64,000 nucleotides of DNA from Syncephalis plumigaleata. Lineage: Eukaryota > Zoopagomycota > Zoopagomycetes > Zoopagales > Piptocephalidaceae. Shown in pieces: positions 11,540 through 23,400 of the stretch (position 1 is its first letter; each line of letters opens with the position of its first letter). The position numbers and the translations under genes were made by a program. The stretch spans positions 663,379 to 727,378 of the forward strand of contig JAIXMF010000014.1 in the NCBI GenBank assembly GCA_025201365.1, given 5' to 3'. The notes beneath the pieces were generated by a model that was given only the letters and a program-made list of their open reading frames with translations, made no database searches and had not been told where the DNA came from.

Positions 11540-13008
11540 ACGTACTGAGTATATAAAGGAGTTCTGAAATAAGAAACGAAAGTCTCGAACGGCAAAAAGA
11601 TGGAAAAAGAACCGGTAGGGAATACGATAGCAAGCGCAGTTTCTACGTTTAACGTGTCGCTATTTGTGCACAGACACCATGTATTGCGAATAATGTAGAC
11701 GACGAATATGATGAATATGATTGTTTGTGCAGGAATGCTAGACAAGGGAGTGCACGCGCGTAACAAATAAAAGAAACGCGTATACTTTCGCTAACACGTA
11801 TGTTCCGCGTCGAGATAATACGATAGTATACTGGCGACTGTATGATAACACGAACAAGACAGTAATTACGCTTGATTCCTGTCGGTTCTCAATGATAGTG
11901 TAGAGTGAGTAAGCGAAAGAGAAACAAAAGGAAAACGATGCCGAAGCAGAGAGGAAGTAGAAAAGAAAAAAAGCCCAGCGAAAAGCGAAAGAGGTGGCGT
12001 ATTGATTCGTGGACGGTAAGCGCTAAATAAGGCGATAAACCCGACCACACTTGCTACGAGAACAAGCGTCTAGAGTGCAATTAGACGATTAATGATACTA
12101 GTAATAGACGAGCAAATGTATCCTACTATTGCGATAGTAGAGCTCCTTACGTTTGCACTGCTGTATCGTCTCTGTGTGTGAGTGTGCGTTTCTACAGTGA
12201 ATGGATATGCTAATCTACAAGACTGTGTAATATTCGAGATAACCGGTAGTAGTAATAATAGTAATAGTAATAACAAACAATATATGTTAACATACCCTTG
12301 CTGAATCAAATACGAGCGACCAATACTAAGGGGCGTAGTTTTTAATGGTAACGAGCGTAAACTGTACAATTTATTCCGCAAAAAATAGCAATAACGCGTC
12401 TTTCTATTGGATGTTTCATTGTTACACGAGCAATGGTTAGAAAGCGTAACATTATCGTATTATGAGTAGCACACACACACACGCGGATATTATAGGCTTT
12501 AAATAATGTACGTTTGTTACGTATACGTGAGAATGGAATCAAGCCTAGTGCAGACACAATGCATATTTACGATCAAGTGTTCAAATATCCGTTGTATGAT
12601 CAACATGAGCTACAAGTAATATTTGTCCTACTAAGAAGGACGCAATTGGTAATGCATGGCTTACAATGGTGTATCAACGATGATTGATGATGACGATTGT
12701 TTAATGGTGTTAGATTCTGACGTATACAATTGTCATACCTCTACTACACTGTATCGTTTAGTTTAGTGATCATTATTGAATAATATGGTAGGTATCACAT
12801 GTAGAATGGAATAAAACATGTAAGAACGATCACAGCTATAATAATGAAAGTATAGTTTGTTGATACTACTAGCTAGACAGATAGAGACATACACACACAC
12901 ACACAGATATGCTTGTTATTGCTACGACTACTACTACTATTATTATTGACTGAAATGATGCTTTATGAAACTATATTAATAAAACAGAGTTGACCGTACA
13001 CGGAAGGT
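11540..13008. other. Intergenic, no convincing gene
   Basis: About 1.5 kb upstream of the cyclin and downstream of the first Pmp3 gene. It contains a short GT/AC run near 12170-12185, (AC)n near 12473-12483 and 12891-12905, TAG/TAA-rich stretches and a few random ORFs of 60-103 codons on the minus strand with no protein-like pattern. It probably holds a long cyclin 5' region. Confidence 0.5.
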
Positions 13009-13251
13009 CTAGTATTTGAGAATGATATAGAAAGCGTGAATGATACCTAGAATGATCACAATATACATGAGTACACTTGTGGAGCTAAACAAAATAAACT
13101 ATAGATAATGCTTACCTGGAATAAAACCAAGGAGTGTAAGACCGATGTTAATCAATAGATCAACACCACAACCACGTTCGAGTAGTACGCCGAGTGGAGG
13201 GAAGATAACGGCACCAATGAACTTGAAAATGTCGGTACAGGTAAGAACCAT
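13009..13251 (-). CDS. Pmp3-type plasma-membrane proteolipid (copy 1, one intron)
   Basis: Small hydrophobic protein of the Pmp3/UPF0057 family, 57 aa, which in fungi modulates plasma-membrane potential and salt tolerance. Exons are 13251-13116 and 13046-13009, joined across a GTAAGC...CTAG intron in phase 1. The protein starts MVLTCTDIFKF. It has the family hallmark FPPLGVLLERGCGVDLLINI, then GLTLLGFIPG, and ends with a short second membrane segment IIHAFYIILKY. Length and two-helix layout match the family. A paralogue of the same length lies about 0.8 kb upstream on the same strand. Confidence 0.93.
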
Positions 13252-14018
13252 GATGATAACGATGATATGTTATAGTGCGCTGAAGTTACGAGGTGATAAA
13301 CTAAACAACTATTTTGTTGGTAGCAGACAGTTCAAACAAATAACAGAGGAGTAAAGGAGTGCAGATTGCAAAACTGGCGGTAGTGGCATGTAAAATCGTG
13401 TCTATTTATTTGATTGAAAAAAGGAGATTTTTTTATGGTCAAGGCGACACAGTATAGACAAGATGTGGACGGATATGGTGGAACAAACGGATTGAGCACT
13501 ACTGCATATCACTCTACCATGCGATGATGATGCATGACTATGGAAGGATGGAAGAGGTAGAGATAGAGAAAAGCCATACGCTTACACACATACACCCACA
13601 ATAAGTGCACATGACAATGGGTGATTAAACATCATGCTGATAAGAAAACAACGCAATAGTGTCGTTAATCGTATGTCATCATATCCTGTAATAAAGCTTG
13701 GCAATCAAAAAATCGTGATTATTATTAGAATAAACGTCATTGATTGATAATACACACATTTAACGTGTGAGTAATTGTGCGTTCATGTGGTTTGACACTC
13801 GATATACAGCCAACGCATATGACAGAGGAGCATGCGGATGAATGACGAGGAAATGAAGAAAGCAGGAAGAAGGAAAAAGAAGAAGGGAAAAAGACGGAAG
13901 CATGCTAATTCATATGCTTCTCATTTCTCTTCATTCCCTCGTCATTCATGTATACGCGCGCGCGCGTGTATGTATGTGTGTCTGTTGATTTTGTCGTGAT
14001 GGGAGAATTTACTGCGAA
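13252..14018. other. Spacer between the two Pmp3 genes
   Basis: About 770 bp. Contains the promoter side of copy 1 and the 3' side of copy 2, a purine-rich tract (13850-13900), an imperfect 21-bp inverted repeat and an alternating CG/TG stretch (13952-13980). No ORF of note. Confidence 0.55.
13839..13948. repeat. Inverted repeat with 21-bp arms and an inner hairpin
   Basis: The arms 13839-13859 and 13928-13948 are reverse complements with one mismatch. Inside, GAAGCAT (13898) and ATGCTTC (13914) pair around a short loop. It lies 3' of Pmp3 copy 2 and 5' of copy 1, next to an alternating CG/TG tract. It could be a transcript-end structure or a short mobile-element relic. Confidence 0.6.
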
Positions 14019-14192
14019 TTAGTATCTGGTGATGATGTAGCATGCGTGGATAATGCCAGGAATATACCCGAGTATAGTCAGACCAATGTTGATTAGGAGA
14101 TCGATACCGATACCGCGTTCAGCGAACACACCAAGTGGCGGAAGCACGACTGCACACGCAAACTTGCAGATATCTGTTATGGTCAACGGCAT
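14019..14192 (-). CDS. Pmp3-type plasma-membrane proteolipid (copy 2, intronless)
   Basis: 57-aa Pmp3/UPF0057 protein encoded by one uninterrupted frame. It starts MPLTITDICKFACAVVLPP and has LGVFAERGIGIDLLINIG and GLTILGYIPGIIHACYIITRY. It aligns end to end with copy 1 but lacks its intron. Expected role: small two-helix plasma-membrane protein affecting membrane potential and cation stress. A CCAAT box and TATATAA lie about 100-120 bp upstream, unusually clear for this window, suggesting strong or inducible transcription. Confidence 0.93.
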   Translation of the reverse strand: MPLTITDICKFACAVVLPPLGVFAERGIGIDLLINIGLTILGYIPGIIHACYIITRY

Positions 14193-14298
14193 GGTGGTAA
14201 TATGACAATGCTTGTGTAAAAAGTTCGACGGATAATGATCGATAATGGTAAGATGAGAACTCGCTAGGTTGACAGGACCAGCTATGATCCTACACCGT

Positions 14299-14315
14299 TT
14301 ATATAGTGAGATTGG
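14299..14315 (-). promoter_or_regulatory. CCAAT box and TATATAA promoter of Pmp3 copy 2
   Basis: On the minus strand CCAAT (14315-14311) is followed after five bases by TATATAA (14305-14299), about 107 bp before the ATG at 14192. Spacing and order are as expected for a core promoter. Confidence 0.6.
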
Positions 14316-15773
14316 CCATCTACTGTCGTTATAGAGACGCGTAGATGATGGCTATGCAATACGAGCATTTCAGGGTGAGTTGATAGGCGAGCACGTCTCG
14401 TAATATCGATGACACACATTGATTAGTCTAGTTGCTAGGTTGCTAATTTCACATAATTGGCACGGTAAGATTACCCTGGTCCGTCCTCCATAAGCTGTTG
14501 CTTAATAATAATGATGCTATAGAGTACATTAATATTTCATTTATTAATCATTTAAGGCGAAGGAGAAGACAAATTGCAATTGATTGATTGTAATCAAAAA
14601 GGGTCAAATTACGATCATCATCTGGTAGGATTGATAGATGTAGGCATGATATTGATGATCGTAAGTAATATATACGAAATCACTTCTAGTTTGCCATAAC
14701 GTCGCTATTCTTGTAAACGATAACCTGTTTGCTTGTACCATCTAAAGAGGCGTATTAGCAGGTTAATTAATGGTAAAAGTCATGTACATCATCAAGAGGT
14801 AGGAAAAGAAAATACCTCACTATTTCCTGTTTTACAGAAGAGGCATGATAGTAAGACATTGCCTTGATCTGTTGACTTGAATCAACTACCACCACTACTA
14901 GCTAGCTAGCTAGCTAAAGGAAAACTATCCAAATGATATGATCCATTCTTAGGCCATATACGAATCATCTTGTACATGCATTAAAGTAAACGATAATAAA
15001 GGGTAACGTCAAACTACAGTGCTTTGACTGACGATATTGCCGATTATTTCTTATAACCAAGTAATTACTAAACGATGTTTTACTTTTACGTACGTTAAAT
15101 GTCGACATTATCTGCTATTTGCTCGTTTCGTTATATCGGAAACAGCGTCGATGATACCGAGAAAGGAAAACGGTTCAGCCAAGTGATCGTTTCTCAGATG
15201 ATGTAGCACCGTTATACTACATAAAAAAAGGTAATTAATTAATTGTTTCAGCATTTACGATAATGCTTGTGTCGCAATAAGGCGTAGAAAGAAATTGTAC
15301 TCCTTGACCGATAGGCCTTCAGTTAAACAGCTATTGCGTAGATTGAGGCCACTATACTTCTTAGCACCATTGTTTTACAAGATTGATGGCCTATTTTAGA
15401 AATCTACCTCTATAATATTCATAAGAGCACTTATAATTAAGCTGGCGTGACTAGAATGCCAGTGTCACTCGAGACTAATGATGAGCGTACCGTGTGGAAC
15501 CAACCGTTAAGTCTGTATATCCAGATTGCGTTATTTTTAATGCAATTCCCCTATACCGTATAGTTGCTGTGTAGTGCTTGCAACATATAAATATGTAAAA
15601 GTTAACGTATGGATTGTTCAAGTTAACCATACCAGTATAGTAGCAGTAATATTTCCTCTAATCTACACAAGTAATACTTCAACTTTCGCAACTAATTAGT
15701 CATATTATTATATGTTATTGGAAACGATCATTTTCATCTATTAGTTAATAACAAAGTACCAGTAACACGTATA
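14316..15773. other. Intergenic, 1.45 kb, no gene seen
   Basis: AT-rich sequence with a short (TAGC)n run at about 14898-14916 and scattered poly-A/T. It probably contains the promoter of the Pro-rich secreted protein. No RNA gene was recognised. Confidence 0.5.
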
Positions 15774-17314
15774 ATGATTGGCAAGCATAAGATCCTGGCT
15801 ACGGCCTTGCTCATTGCTGCAACCAGTAATGCTTTGTCGGTCGCGGCAATACCATCACAAAGAGACGACGAGTCAACGGACCAACCTGTTAATATCGATA
15901 TTCCCTTCCTCGGATGGCGGTTTAGGGCGAGTACCGCTGCCGCTAACCAAGAAGGAGCCACAGCTGGAGCCGTCACATCATGGTGTATTGAAGACCCATT
16001 TGGCGGTATAATCAATGGGAAGCTCAACGCTAATGCTCGCTCAGATGATGGCTCGACACATTGGAGCACGGGTTTGCACATACAAACACCGGAAGGAAAG
16101 GCATGGAATAAGGAATTCAATGCAAATGATGCTACAGGTAAATAGCCATAGTTTGTAAGCAGTAACACGATAACTTACTAGGATATAGCTACACAAGAAC
16201 AGAGCAATGTTAGCATGAAGCGTGACGTAGAAAGCGCCACCGAGAGTCAAGCGTCCTTCCATACTGTAAATCAAGCGATGCACAGTGAAGCTCATGAAAG
16301 CAGCGAAACAAGGCATTTCTCTGCACAAACCATTAATGAAACTCATGAAACTCAAAACAACGAAGCTAACTTTGTCAGTTTCACAAGTCATGGTCGACAC
16401 TCTGGTCGTGGCCGACATCCAGTTCCGTCGCATCCAAGACCGCGCACTCATCATCGAAATCATCCACCGCCGTCAAGACCCGGTCCGCCACCACGTCACC
16501 CACCCTCTCCACCACGTCACTCACCGCCACCAACTCCTAAACCACCAGCTCCACTGTACCACGACCTGCTCCGCCAGCACCGAAGCCACCACAACCTGCT
16601 CCGCCAGCACCAAAGCCTCCAGCACCTGTCCCTAAACCGCCAGCACCACGACCAGCTCCACCAGCACCACGACCAGCTCCACCAGCACCACGACCAGCAC
16701 CGCCAGCACCAAAGCCACCAGCACCTGTCCCTAAACCGCCAGCACCACGACCAGCTCCACCAGCGCCAAAGCCTCCAGCACCTGTCCCTAAACCACCAGC
16801 ACCACAACCTGCACCGCCAGCACCAAAGCCTCCAGCACCTGTCCCTAAACCGCCAGCACCACGACCAGCTCCACCAGCGCCAAAGCCTCCAGCTCCTGTC
16901 CCTAAACCGCCAGCACCAAAGCCACCAGCACCTGTTCCTAAACCGCCAGCACCACGACCAGCACCGCCAGCACCAAAGCCGCCAGCACCTGTTCCTAAAC
17001 CGCCAGCACCACAACCTGCACCACCAGCACCAAAGCCGCCAGCACCAAAGCCGCCTACACCTGTTCCTAAACCGCCAGCACCACAACCAGCACAACCAGC
17101 ACCAAAGCCTCCAGCACCTGTTCCTAAACCGCCAGCACCTGTTCCTAAACCACCAGCACCACAACCAGCACCACCAGCACCAAAGCCACCTACACCGGAG
17201 CCATATACACCCAGCTACCCATCTCTTCCTCAAAATCCATATCCCCAATATCCTCAACCACAGCAACCTTCATACGTATCCAGCAATCCTGGTAATGCTT
17301 ATTCTTACTATTAA
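15774..17314 (+). CDS. Secreted Pro-rich repeat protein, one frameshift
   Basis: Unrecognised secreted protein, about 496 aa if the frame is continuous. The start MIGKHKILATALLIAATSNA is a signal peptide. A Ser/Asn/Thr/Glu/His-rich region follows, then a long Pro repeat region and a Pro/Gln/Tyr tail (PEPYTPSYPSLP... SNPGNAYSYY). Exon 1 is 15774-16137 and exon 2 starts at 16199-10 = 16189. The intron of 51 nt (GTAAAT...GATATAG) joins in phase 1. The Pro-coding frame switches by one base at about 16552-16558: before it the frame reads TPKPPAPL, after it the repeat PAPKPPAPVPKPPAP runs in another frame to a TAA at 17312. The switch fits one lost C in a CC pair. Cell-wall or extracellular-matrix function is a guess from composition. 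Confidence 0.65.
16556..17190 (+). repeat. Pro-rich coding minisatellite (PAPKPPAPVPKPPAP type)
   Basis: Imperfect tandem copies of CCAGCACC-, AAGCCTCC- and CCTAAACCG-type blocks that encode alternating PAPRPAPP, PAPKPPAP and VPKPPAP motifs. Such arrays vary in length between strains and are prone to slippage and assembly errors, which matters for the frameshift at its left end. Confidence 0.85.
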
Positions 17315-18565
17315 TGATAATGAGATGATCACTACTGCTACAGGGTTTTCTAACCGATTAACGCAGTTATCTTTAACTTTGGCTGTTTATTAATAAATAA
17401 ATTTGCACAATTGTTAACACCATTATCATCATAGAAATCCAATTGATATAGCCGATAATAATAACAATTCAGTTTCAGTAATGGATCATTTATTGATAGC
17501 GATAACTATCATCATCAATTATATAAGGTATACGATACAAGTGTACTAATATAGTTTGATATTGCCATGTCATGTACTAACAAGTATTAATAACTAGGAT
17601 GGTAGATAAGTTATGATAATAATGCTTACGGTTAATTGCGTAGAGTAGCAACAAGTAAACAAAGTGAATACACGATAACAATGTAATAAACAAGCAGTAG
17701 TAGTAGAATGACTGACTTGTCACGAACGAGCAAGGAATGAGCAAAGAAGGGTGCATGAACACGTATGTCAGTTTATTTGAAGAAGCAGTATATGCTTGTA
17801 TGTGGTAAATAGAGTATGTATATGGCAGTAAACAAATGAGAATACAGATAAAAGCATGACGTAATAGTGGCATACAAACAGATGACGGAAAAGAGTGGTA
17901 AAAGTGAAAGGTACATATTACAACGAGAGCAGTAAACGCTTAAACATTGATAAATAAGCAGGACAGTGATAGAAAACAAAGGACTAGAACAAACAATAAA
18001 CAATGCTTATTGGTGTAGTAATAATAACGACAAGTGAGCATGTAGATAGTTTAGAGCAAGAGGAAGAGAACAAAGAGATAAATAAAAGTCATAGAGATAG
18101 TATGGCAGAGTAGCTGCTATTGGGAATGTGTATGCTAAAGTGAAAGGGGAAGTAAGTGGAATGTGAATGACACGAAGAAGACGCGTATTACTGAGAAAAT
18201 AAAAGAAATAACTAGCATATAGTTAAGAGGAAGTGGACGCGTATTGTTTACTGACAAGTGGAATGTAGCTGACACAAAGAAGACAGCATTGGTAAAGAAG
18301 TAAGGGAAATAACAATGATATGGATACTTAGAAGTGGATTAGTAAACCATTAATGACAATTAATAAGTATTGGCACTTGCTTGTTCTTATTGATTGTTGT
18401 GTTCTAAGCGGCATTGTACCATTGTAACTTCGCTACAATGACATCGGATGACACGAATCTTACTGTATTATCATAACTACTATTTATTAGTAAAACAAAA
18501 TGCTAACTGCGTTAATCAGAAGGAGAAATCCTGTATTAAGCAGCAACATACTCCGCGTGCCAACT
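17315..18565. other. Intergenic, purine-biased stretch, no gene
   Basis: About 1.25 kb. From roughly 17630 to 18340 the plus strand is rich in AAC, AGT and GAAGA words and poor in C, so the complementary strand gives spurious Leu/Tyr/Ser-rich ORFs (for example 17577-17873). The same texture returns in the right part of the window. Confidence 0.55.
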
Positions 18566-19174
18566 TTAATATCCTCGTCTTCCTCGACGAATTCGTGCAA
18601 TAACTGCGCCTGTCACTAGACCCAGAACAAGCATGCCTACAATCACTCCAACGGCTAACACGATCAAATTGGTATGCATACCAAATATGACTGATGAATC
18701 ATTACTAGATGCTGCGATGCTACCACTACCACTACCACTACTTTGATTCATAATGCTCTCGCCACCGGTTCTTGATGTGGGTGGAGCAACTAGATTGCCA
18801 CTACTTGATTCCTCGTTAATTCGAGCCATATTCTCGTTCTTAGATTTGCCCTTTGCATCGGCAGGGGTGCCCGATGAGATTAGTGGTTTGTTGTCTAGGC
18901 TAATCGACGAGTCGCTATTGGCGGCGGCGGCGGAGGAATCTTGACTCCCTTCTTTAGGTGTCGTGTCATCAGCAGTGGCGGTACTCGCTTTGTCACTATG
19001 CCGCTTGGGCTTCTTTCCAGTGTCACCGTCTTTGTCGTCGCTTTCCTTTGATGTCGGTGATGAAGTGGATGGATCGGCCAGTTGCGCTGGCATAGCAACA
19101 ATGTATGCTCCTTTATTTGCCGCTAGTAATAGCAGTAGCGAAGCAGTGCTTAGGATGGGTTGTATATTAGACAT
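18566..19174 (-). CDS. Ser/Thr-rich type-I membrane protein (mucin-like)
   Basis: 202 aa with the start at 19174 (MSNIQPILSTASLLLLLAAN), chosen because it opens directly with a signal peptide; the frame extends 23 codons further upstream without a better start. After the signal comes a low-complexity Ser/Thr/Asp/Lys/Ala ectodomain of about 130 residues. One C-terminal membrane helix (NLIVLAVGVIVGMLVLGLVTG, with GxxxG spacing) follows, then a short basic tail ARIRRGRRGY. The layout resembles fungal cell-surface sensor or mucin-type anchors, but there is no recognised domain. A TA-rich tract lies just upstream. Confidence 0.65.
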   Translation of the reverse strand: MSNIQPILSTASLLLLLAANKGAYIVAMPAQLADPSTSSPTSKESDDKDGDTGKKPKRHSDKASTATADDTTPKEGSQDSSAAAANSDSSISLDNKPLISSGTPADAKGKSKNENMARINEESSSGNLVAPPTSRTGGESIMNQSSGSGSGSIAASSNDSSVIFGMHTNLIVLAVGVIVGMLVLGLVTGAVIARIRRGRRGY

Positions 19175-19762
19175 ATTGTTGGATGCTATATATATATATT
19201 TATATATATGTCCCGTAATATGCTGATAGAACAAAACAGACAAACGCTAGAAATTGTATCTAAGCACGATACAAATAAAACGAATAAGGGGTAATAATAA
19301 TAACAACAACAGTAATAATAATAGTAATAATAGTAATATATTGATAGTGTGTATATATAGAATAAATGGTAGACGATACAAATTGAACGAGAAAGAAAGG
19401 GGAACGACAGCGTGGTTGCTTAATGTTTAGACCGCTATTCATTTATTCAAATGTCGTTTCTTTCTTTTTTCGTCAACCTACAGACACCAATCAAATAATG
19501 CGAAAGCAAGCGCATGCAGCATCGTGCACTCACTAACATAGCTCAGTTTACCTTTACTCCTTGAGTATTTCCTGTAGTTGTAACGATACTAGCGTATACT
19601 AAATGTAATAGTAATTGTAAGTGTATGTCATATTATTGAACTGACAACGACTACTTACGAATATAATGTTCATCAAGAATGACATGTCTATTGTTCTTGT
19701 CTTGTCTTGTCTTGTCTTGTCCTTGTCTTTTCTAATCGATTGATGACATGATTGATATATCA
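19175..19762. other. Intergenic with TA tract and (CTTGT)n
   Basis: A TATATATATTTATATATATG run at about 19187-19209 sits immediately upstream of the Ser/Thr-rich membrane protein and may act as its TATA region. A (TAATAATAG)-like run occupies 19290-19340, and a (CTTGT)n microsatellite of about five units lies near 19696-19722. Confidence 0.55.
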
Positions 19763-20098
19763 TCATTGTATGGACTGGTTATTTTGAACCTTCTTAATAC
19801 GGCTCCGCGCTTCTAATAGGCGATAATCACGATTTAGGCCGAATCTTCTTATGAGTATCAACTTGGCGCCAATGATGATGGTAACAGTAATTGTATTAGG
19901 ATTCTCCTCAACTTGAAACGTATCTACTTGTAAGGAAGCACAAGCTTTGATACACACACATGAGCGAATGAACGAACAACTAGGCCTGAGTAACCATGTC
20001 CTCGAGCATTGTGATTCATACGTTTGAATGAATCGTATAAACCTAAACAAGTCTATTAATACGCACCATGGATTAATAGCGAGGATCACTGGTAGCAA
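19763..20098 (-). CDS. Possible small membrane protein (uncertain, may contain introns)
   Basis: An open frame of 111 codons begins MLPVILAINPWCVL and ends with a basic, protein-like segment RRFGLNRDYRLLEARSRIKKV. The middle is Cys/Ser-rich and looks less like coding sequence. Possible donors (after INPW, and GTAGATAC) suggest that the real product could be a smaller spliced protein. No family recognised. Confidence 0.3.
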   Translation of the reverse strand: MLPVILAINPWCVLIDLFRFIRFIQTYESQCSRTWLLRPSCSFIRSCVCIKACASLQVDTFQVEENPNTITVTIIIGAKLILIRRFGLNRDYRLLEARSRIKKVQNNQSIQ

Positions 20099-20468
20099 AT
20101 GATGGAAGGGAACAAAAGAAAGTTCACAGTATGGTGATTCCTAATCCTAATCAGGATGTACGTTGAACAAAAAACCCTACCTTGTTCTATGGTCCTATTC
20201 TTCTTGTAATGACTATACTTGTTTTCTCCGCAATTGACGCCAAACTTGTTCGCCTTCATATTATACTGCTTTGTGTTGCCGCCCCCCTACCTCAACTAGC
20301 CTGCTGCTTGTTTCGTCTATTCAACTAGCTAGTATAGTTGCTACTAGTACGAATTTACCTTTACAAGTATTTCTTTTTCCTTTATCTTTTTCCTAATCAC
20401 TGTTTTATTTACTTATTTATCTAGTTCTCTATTATTTCAATCTAATAGCATTGTTGTTTAGCTGAATA

Positions 20469-23400
20469 ATGAGCGCCGACAGTCATCGTCGGCGTCGACA
20501 GAGTGCCGGCATACGCGGCGCAGTGCCAATGTCGACTAGTAATGGCGCTCGCAGTGACGGCGAATACTCGTCCATGTCGAACAGACGTACTCGTTCGCGA
20601 GAGTCGGCAGCCCACCTATCCTCGTCTTGGTTGGGCAGGACTAGTCAGCGAACGGTGTCCATTCTCGTTAACAATCGACATCCTGAAGTTGAATTACGCA
20701 CTTTACATCCCTGCATTCTTTCGGGATTTATTACCAGTGGACGTTTGCCGTCAAGTTCCTTAGGAAGTGGCGATAGACGCGAAGTCATCTATGCAACGGA
20801 ACCCGTACACCACGAAGGACCATCGGGTGAGATACGAGAGGAGACGCGTGGCGGGTTTGTTTACCAGCTACGCGGTAGACGTGGTATGCCTTTATCGCGT
20901 CGATTATTTCTATTTATCGCCTGGTCAGTGCCGGGAAGCGGTACATGCCAATGTATGGCACAGGTAGTGGAGGCCGATCATTGTACGTTTCCCGATGAAC
21001 CAGCCGAGACTCGTGGACAATTCCGTCGTCTTACGAAGCAGCGCATGGGTAGTACGGGCGGTGTACGCCTCGATAGACGACGCAATGAATCGATGGGATA
21101 TGTATCGGAGTCGGCGCAATCTTACAGACATGCAACGAGCCGTTCCATCGACAATGGTGCCTATAGCGATGGCGAGTCCATGATATCAATGAATAGCAAC
21201 GGCAACAATGGTAATAGTAATAGTGGCTCGTCGAAGCGTCAACCGCCGCGTCATCGAGAGCGATATCGCTATGTACTTGATGAGGATCGAGTGGCGTTCA
21301 CCATCATATCATCGATGGAGTACACGCAGGAACGAGCTGAATTGCGAGTTGACATTATCGATGAAGCGTTTGACGGCTATGCCGATAGTAAAGCTATGGC
21401 TAAGCGTACATCTCCTATATGGCTTGAAGCATTAGGCGACGATGGTGACCAAGAAGAAAGTGGAGACGAATCAACGATGAACGATCTATACACGAGTCAT
21501 GGAGATCGCACACCAGATACGACAGATGTTTATAATTATAATAGCAATAGTAGTACGAGTAATATTGCTAATCATGGATTTGATGAATCATCGTAAGTAT
21601 AAAATGGATACTAGTGCAATCGAGATATGTATATAAATATGAATGTATAGACTAATGAATTCTATTTTATTAGATTTGATTCAAATATTAATCGAGATGT
21701 ATCAGGTTAGTGGATTGAATAAAGAAATAGATAGATAGATAAATAGATGGATAGATAGATTGACACAACTCATTTGTTGTTAGATTCGCGTACAAGCAGT
21801 ATCGCTAGTCGAATGTTTCGACATGTTACCGTTACCATACGTAATCGTCATTACGGTCTTGTCTTAGCGGGACCACATATGGATATGCGACGGGGTAGGA
21901 ATCAAAGCACGCCAGACAGCTCTATTATGGCGGGAAACAAGGATATGACGTGTGTATTTCGCTCGGGTGTCCTAGGGGCAAGCGGCATCAAGGGGTGTCT
22001 CATCTACCAGATTATACCACGAGCAGCCACCGAGTCAATGTCTATCGTGCAACGGCAATTTCTTGCTATTGTATGGGATGTACATTCATCATTGAGTACC
22101 GATAGCAAATCACGTAAAGATACTGGTCGTGCGACAGGAAGACGTTTACGCGCCTTCGTCTTTACTATTGATCGACCACGCTTCCCGCATGATAGGATGG
22201 AACGTGAACGATTCTTTCGAGTCGTATACGAGGAGTTGGCTAAAGCAACCGATGGTTATCGCGGTGCACGCTGGTGCGGCCGTGTCGGTGAGGAAAGCTA
22301 CACCTGTCGTGTGAAGCCTCTACTGAGCGAAGGCAATGACGGACGACTAATGGCCACCGGTATTGTGGCAGAGTTTCGCCCTATACGATCAAATAGATTA
22401 CCAGGACGTTGGCCGATATTCGTACCACCTGAACTATTTGTGTAAGTAATAGACGGTAACCATGTAATATGAATATTTACAAATTTATGTATATGTATGT
22501 ACAATATGATAGATTTCAATCGTCAACAGCGGCGTTAAAAGTACGCGAAGTGATTGGCCAGCATAATGCCACTGTTGAAAATGAGAAACGAGCACCGAAT
22601 TCAATGGTAGTCGTACTATTAGAGAATCGTCACTCCTTAATTGGGTTAAGCTTACGCTCTCATGATCCTGGTATTTATATCGGTGAACGAATGCAAGGAC
22701 TGGCTAAACAATTGCTACGCGACGAGTATGAAGTGGCCACACTACTATTAGATCGTGTTTATTTACGACAGAAGAATGCGCTACTCGGTAAACAACGTAC
22801 CGTATTTGGTTATACCGTGTATGAATTGGTGGATTCCTCTCGTATAGCCGCCAACTTTCACGCAAACACCCATCAGAATCGACATCATTCATTGGCGGTT
22901 ACATCGCAAAGCGTAGATCGCTCCTTAGTCTACAATAGTAATCATCAGCATCATCATTCCATGATCGCTAAAGAATCTCGTTATCTTCTAGTGGGTTGGG
23001 TTAAACTATCCGGTCGTAATATACGATTTGCCGTTCTAGTATTTCGATCAGTGTGTAATCCTGATCAGATACCGAATGGTTTGCCAGAGTCACCGCATCT
23101 ACGTCAATACATTTATCGCACATTGATCTCGTATACGCATTGTAGCACGGGTATATGGGAGCAAGACACGGATTCCGGCCGACCTTATCATAATCCGAGT
23201 GCTTCGTCATCCGCTGCATCGGTGCAAATGAATCAGAGAGATGGCTGGCTACAAGGTTTATCGTATTCCAGCTATTTGGGAATAGGACAGATACCAGTGC
23301 TATCTGTTCAGCTGTATGAAGTGAGTAGTTTATTGATTCAGTATAGTTATAATTGAATATTGATGATGTTTTCCTTTTACTTTCTCTCCTCTTTAGATGG

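Noticed and set aside
12070-12557. Minus-strand ORFs of 103 and 71 codons upstream of the cyclin
   Set aside because: Contain Leu runs from TAA/TAG microsatellites and no protein-like features.
16517-17266. 249-codon antisense ORF rich in Trp, Cys, Arg
   Set aside because: Shadow of the Pro-rich coding repeat on the other strand.
16215-17393. 392-codon plus ORF continuing as a His/Gln/Leu repeat
   Set aside because: Its first part is real (exon 2 of the Pro-rich protein), but past about 16555 the Pro/Lys/Ala frame is clearly the coding one and ends in a sensible Pro/Gln/Tyr tail.
17577-18003. Minus-strand hydrophobic ORFs (98 and 76 codons)
   Set aside because: C/T-rich complement of a purine-biased stretch; no conserved pattern or good start context.
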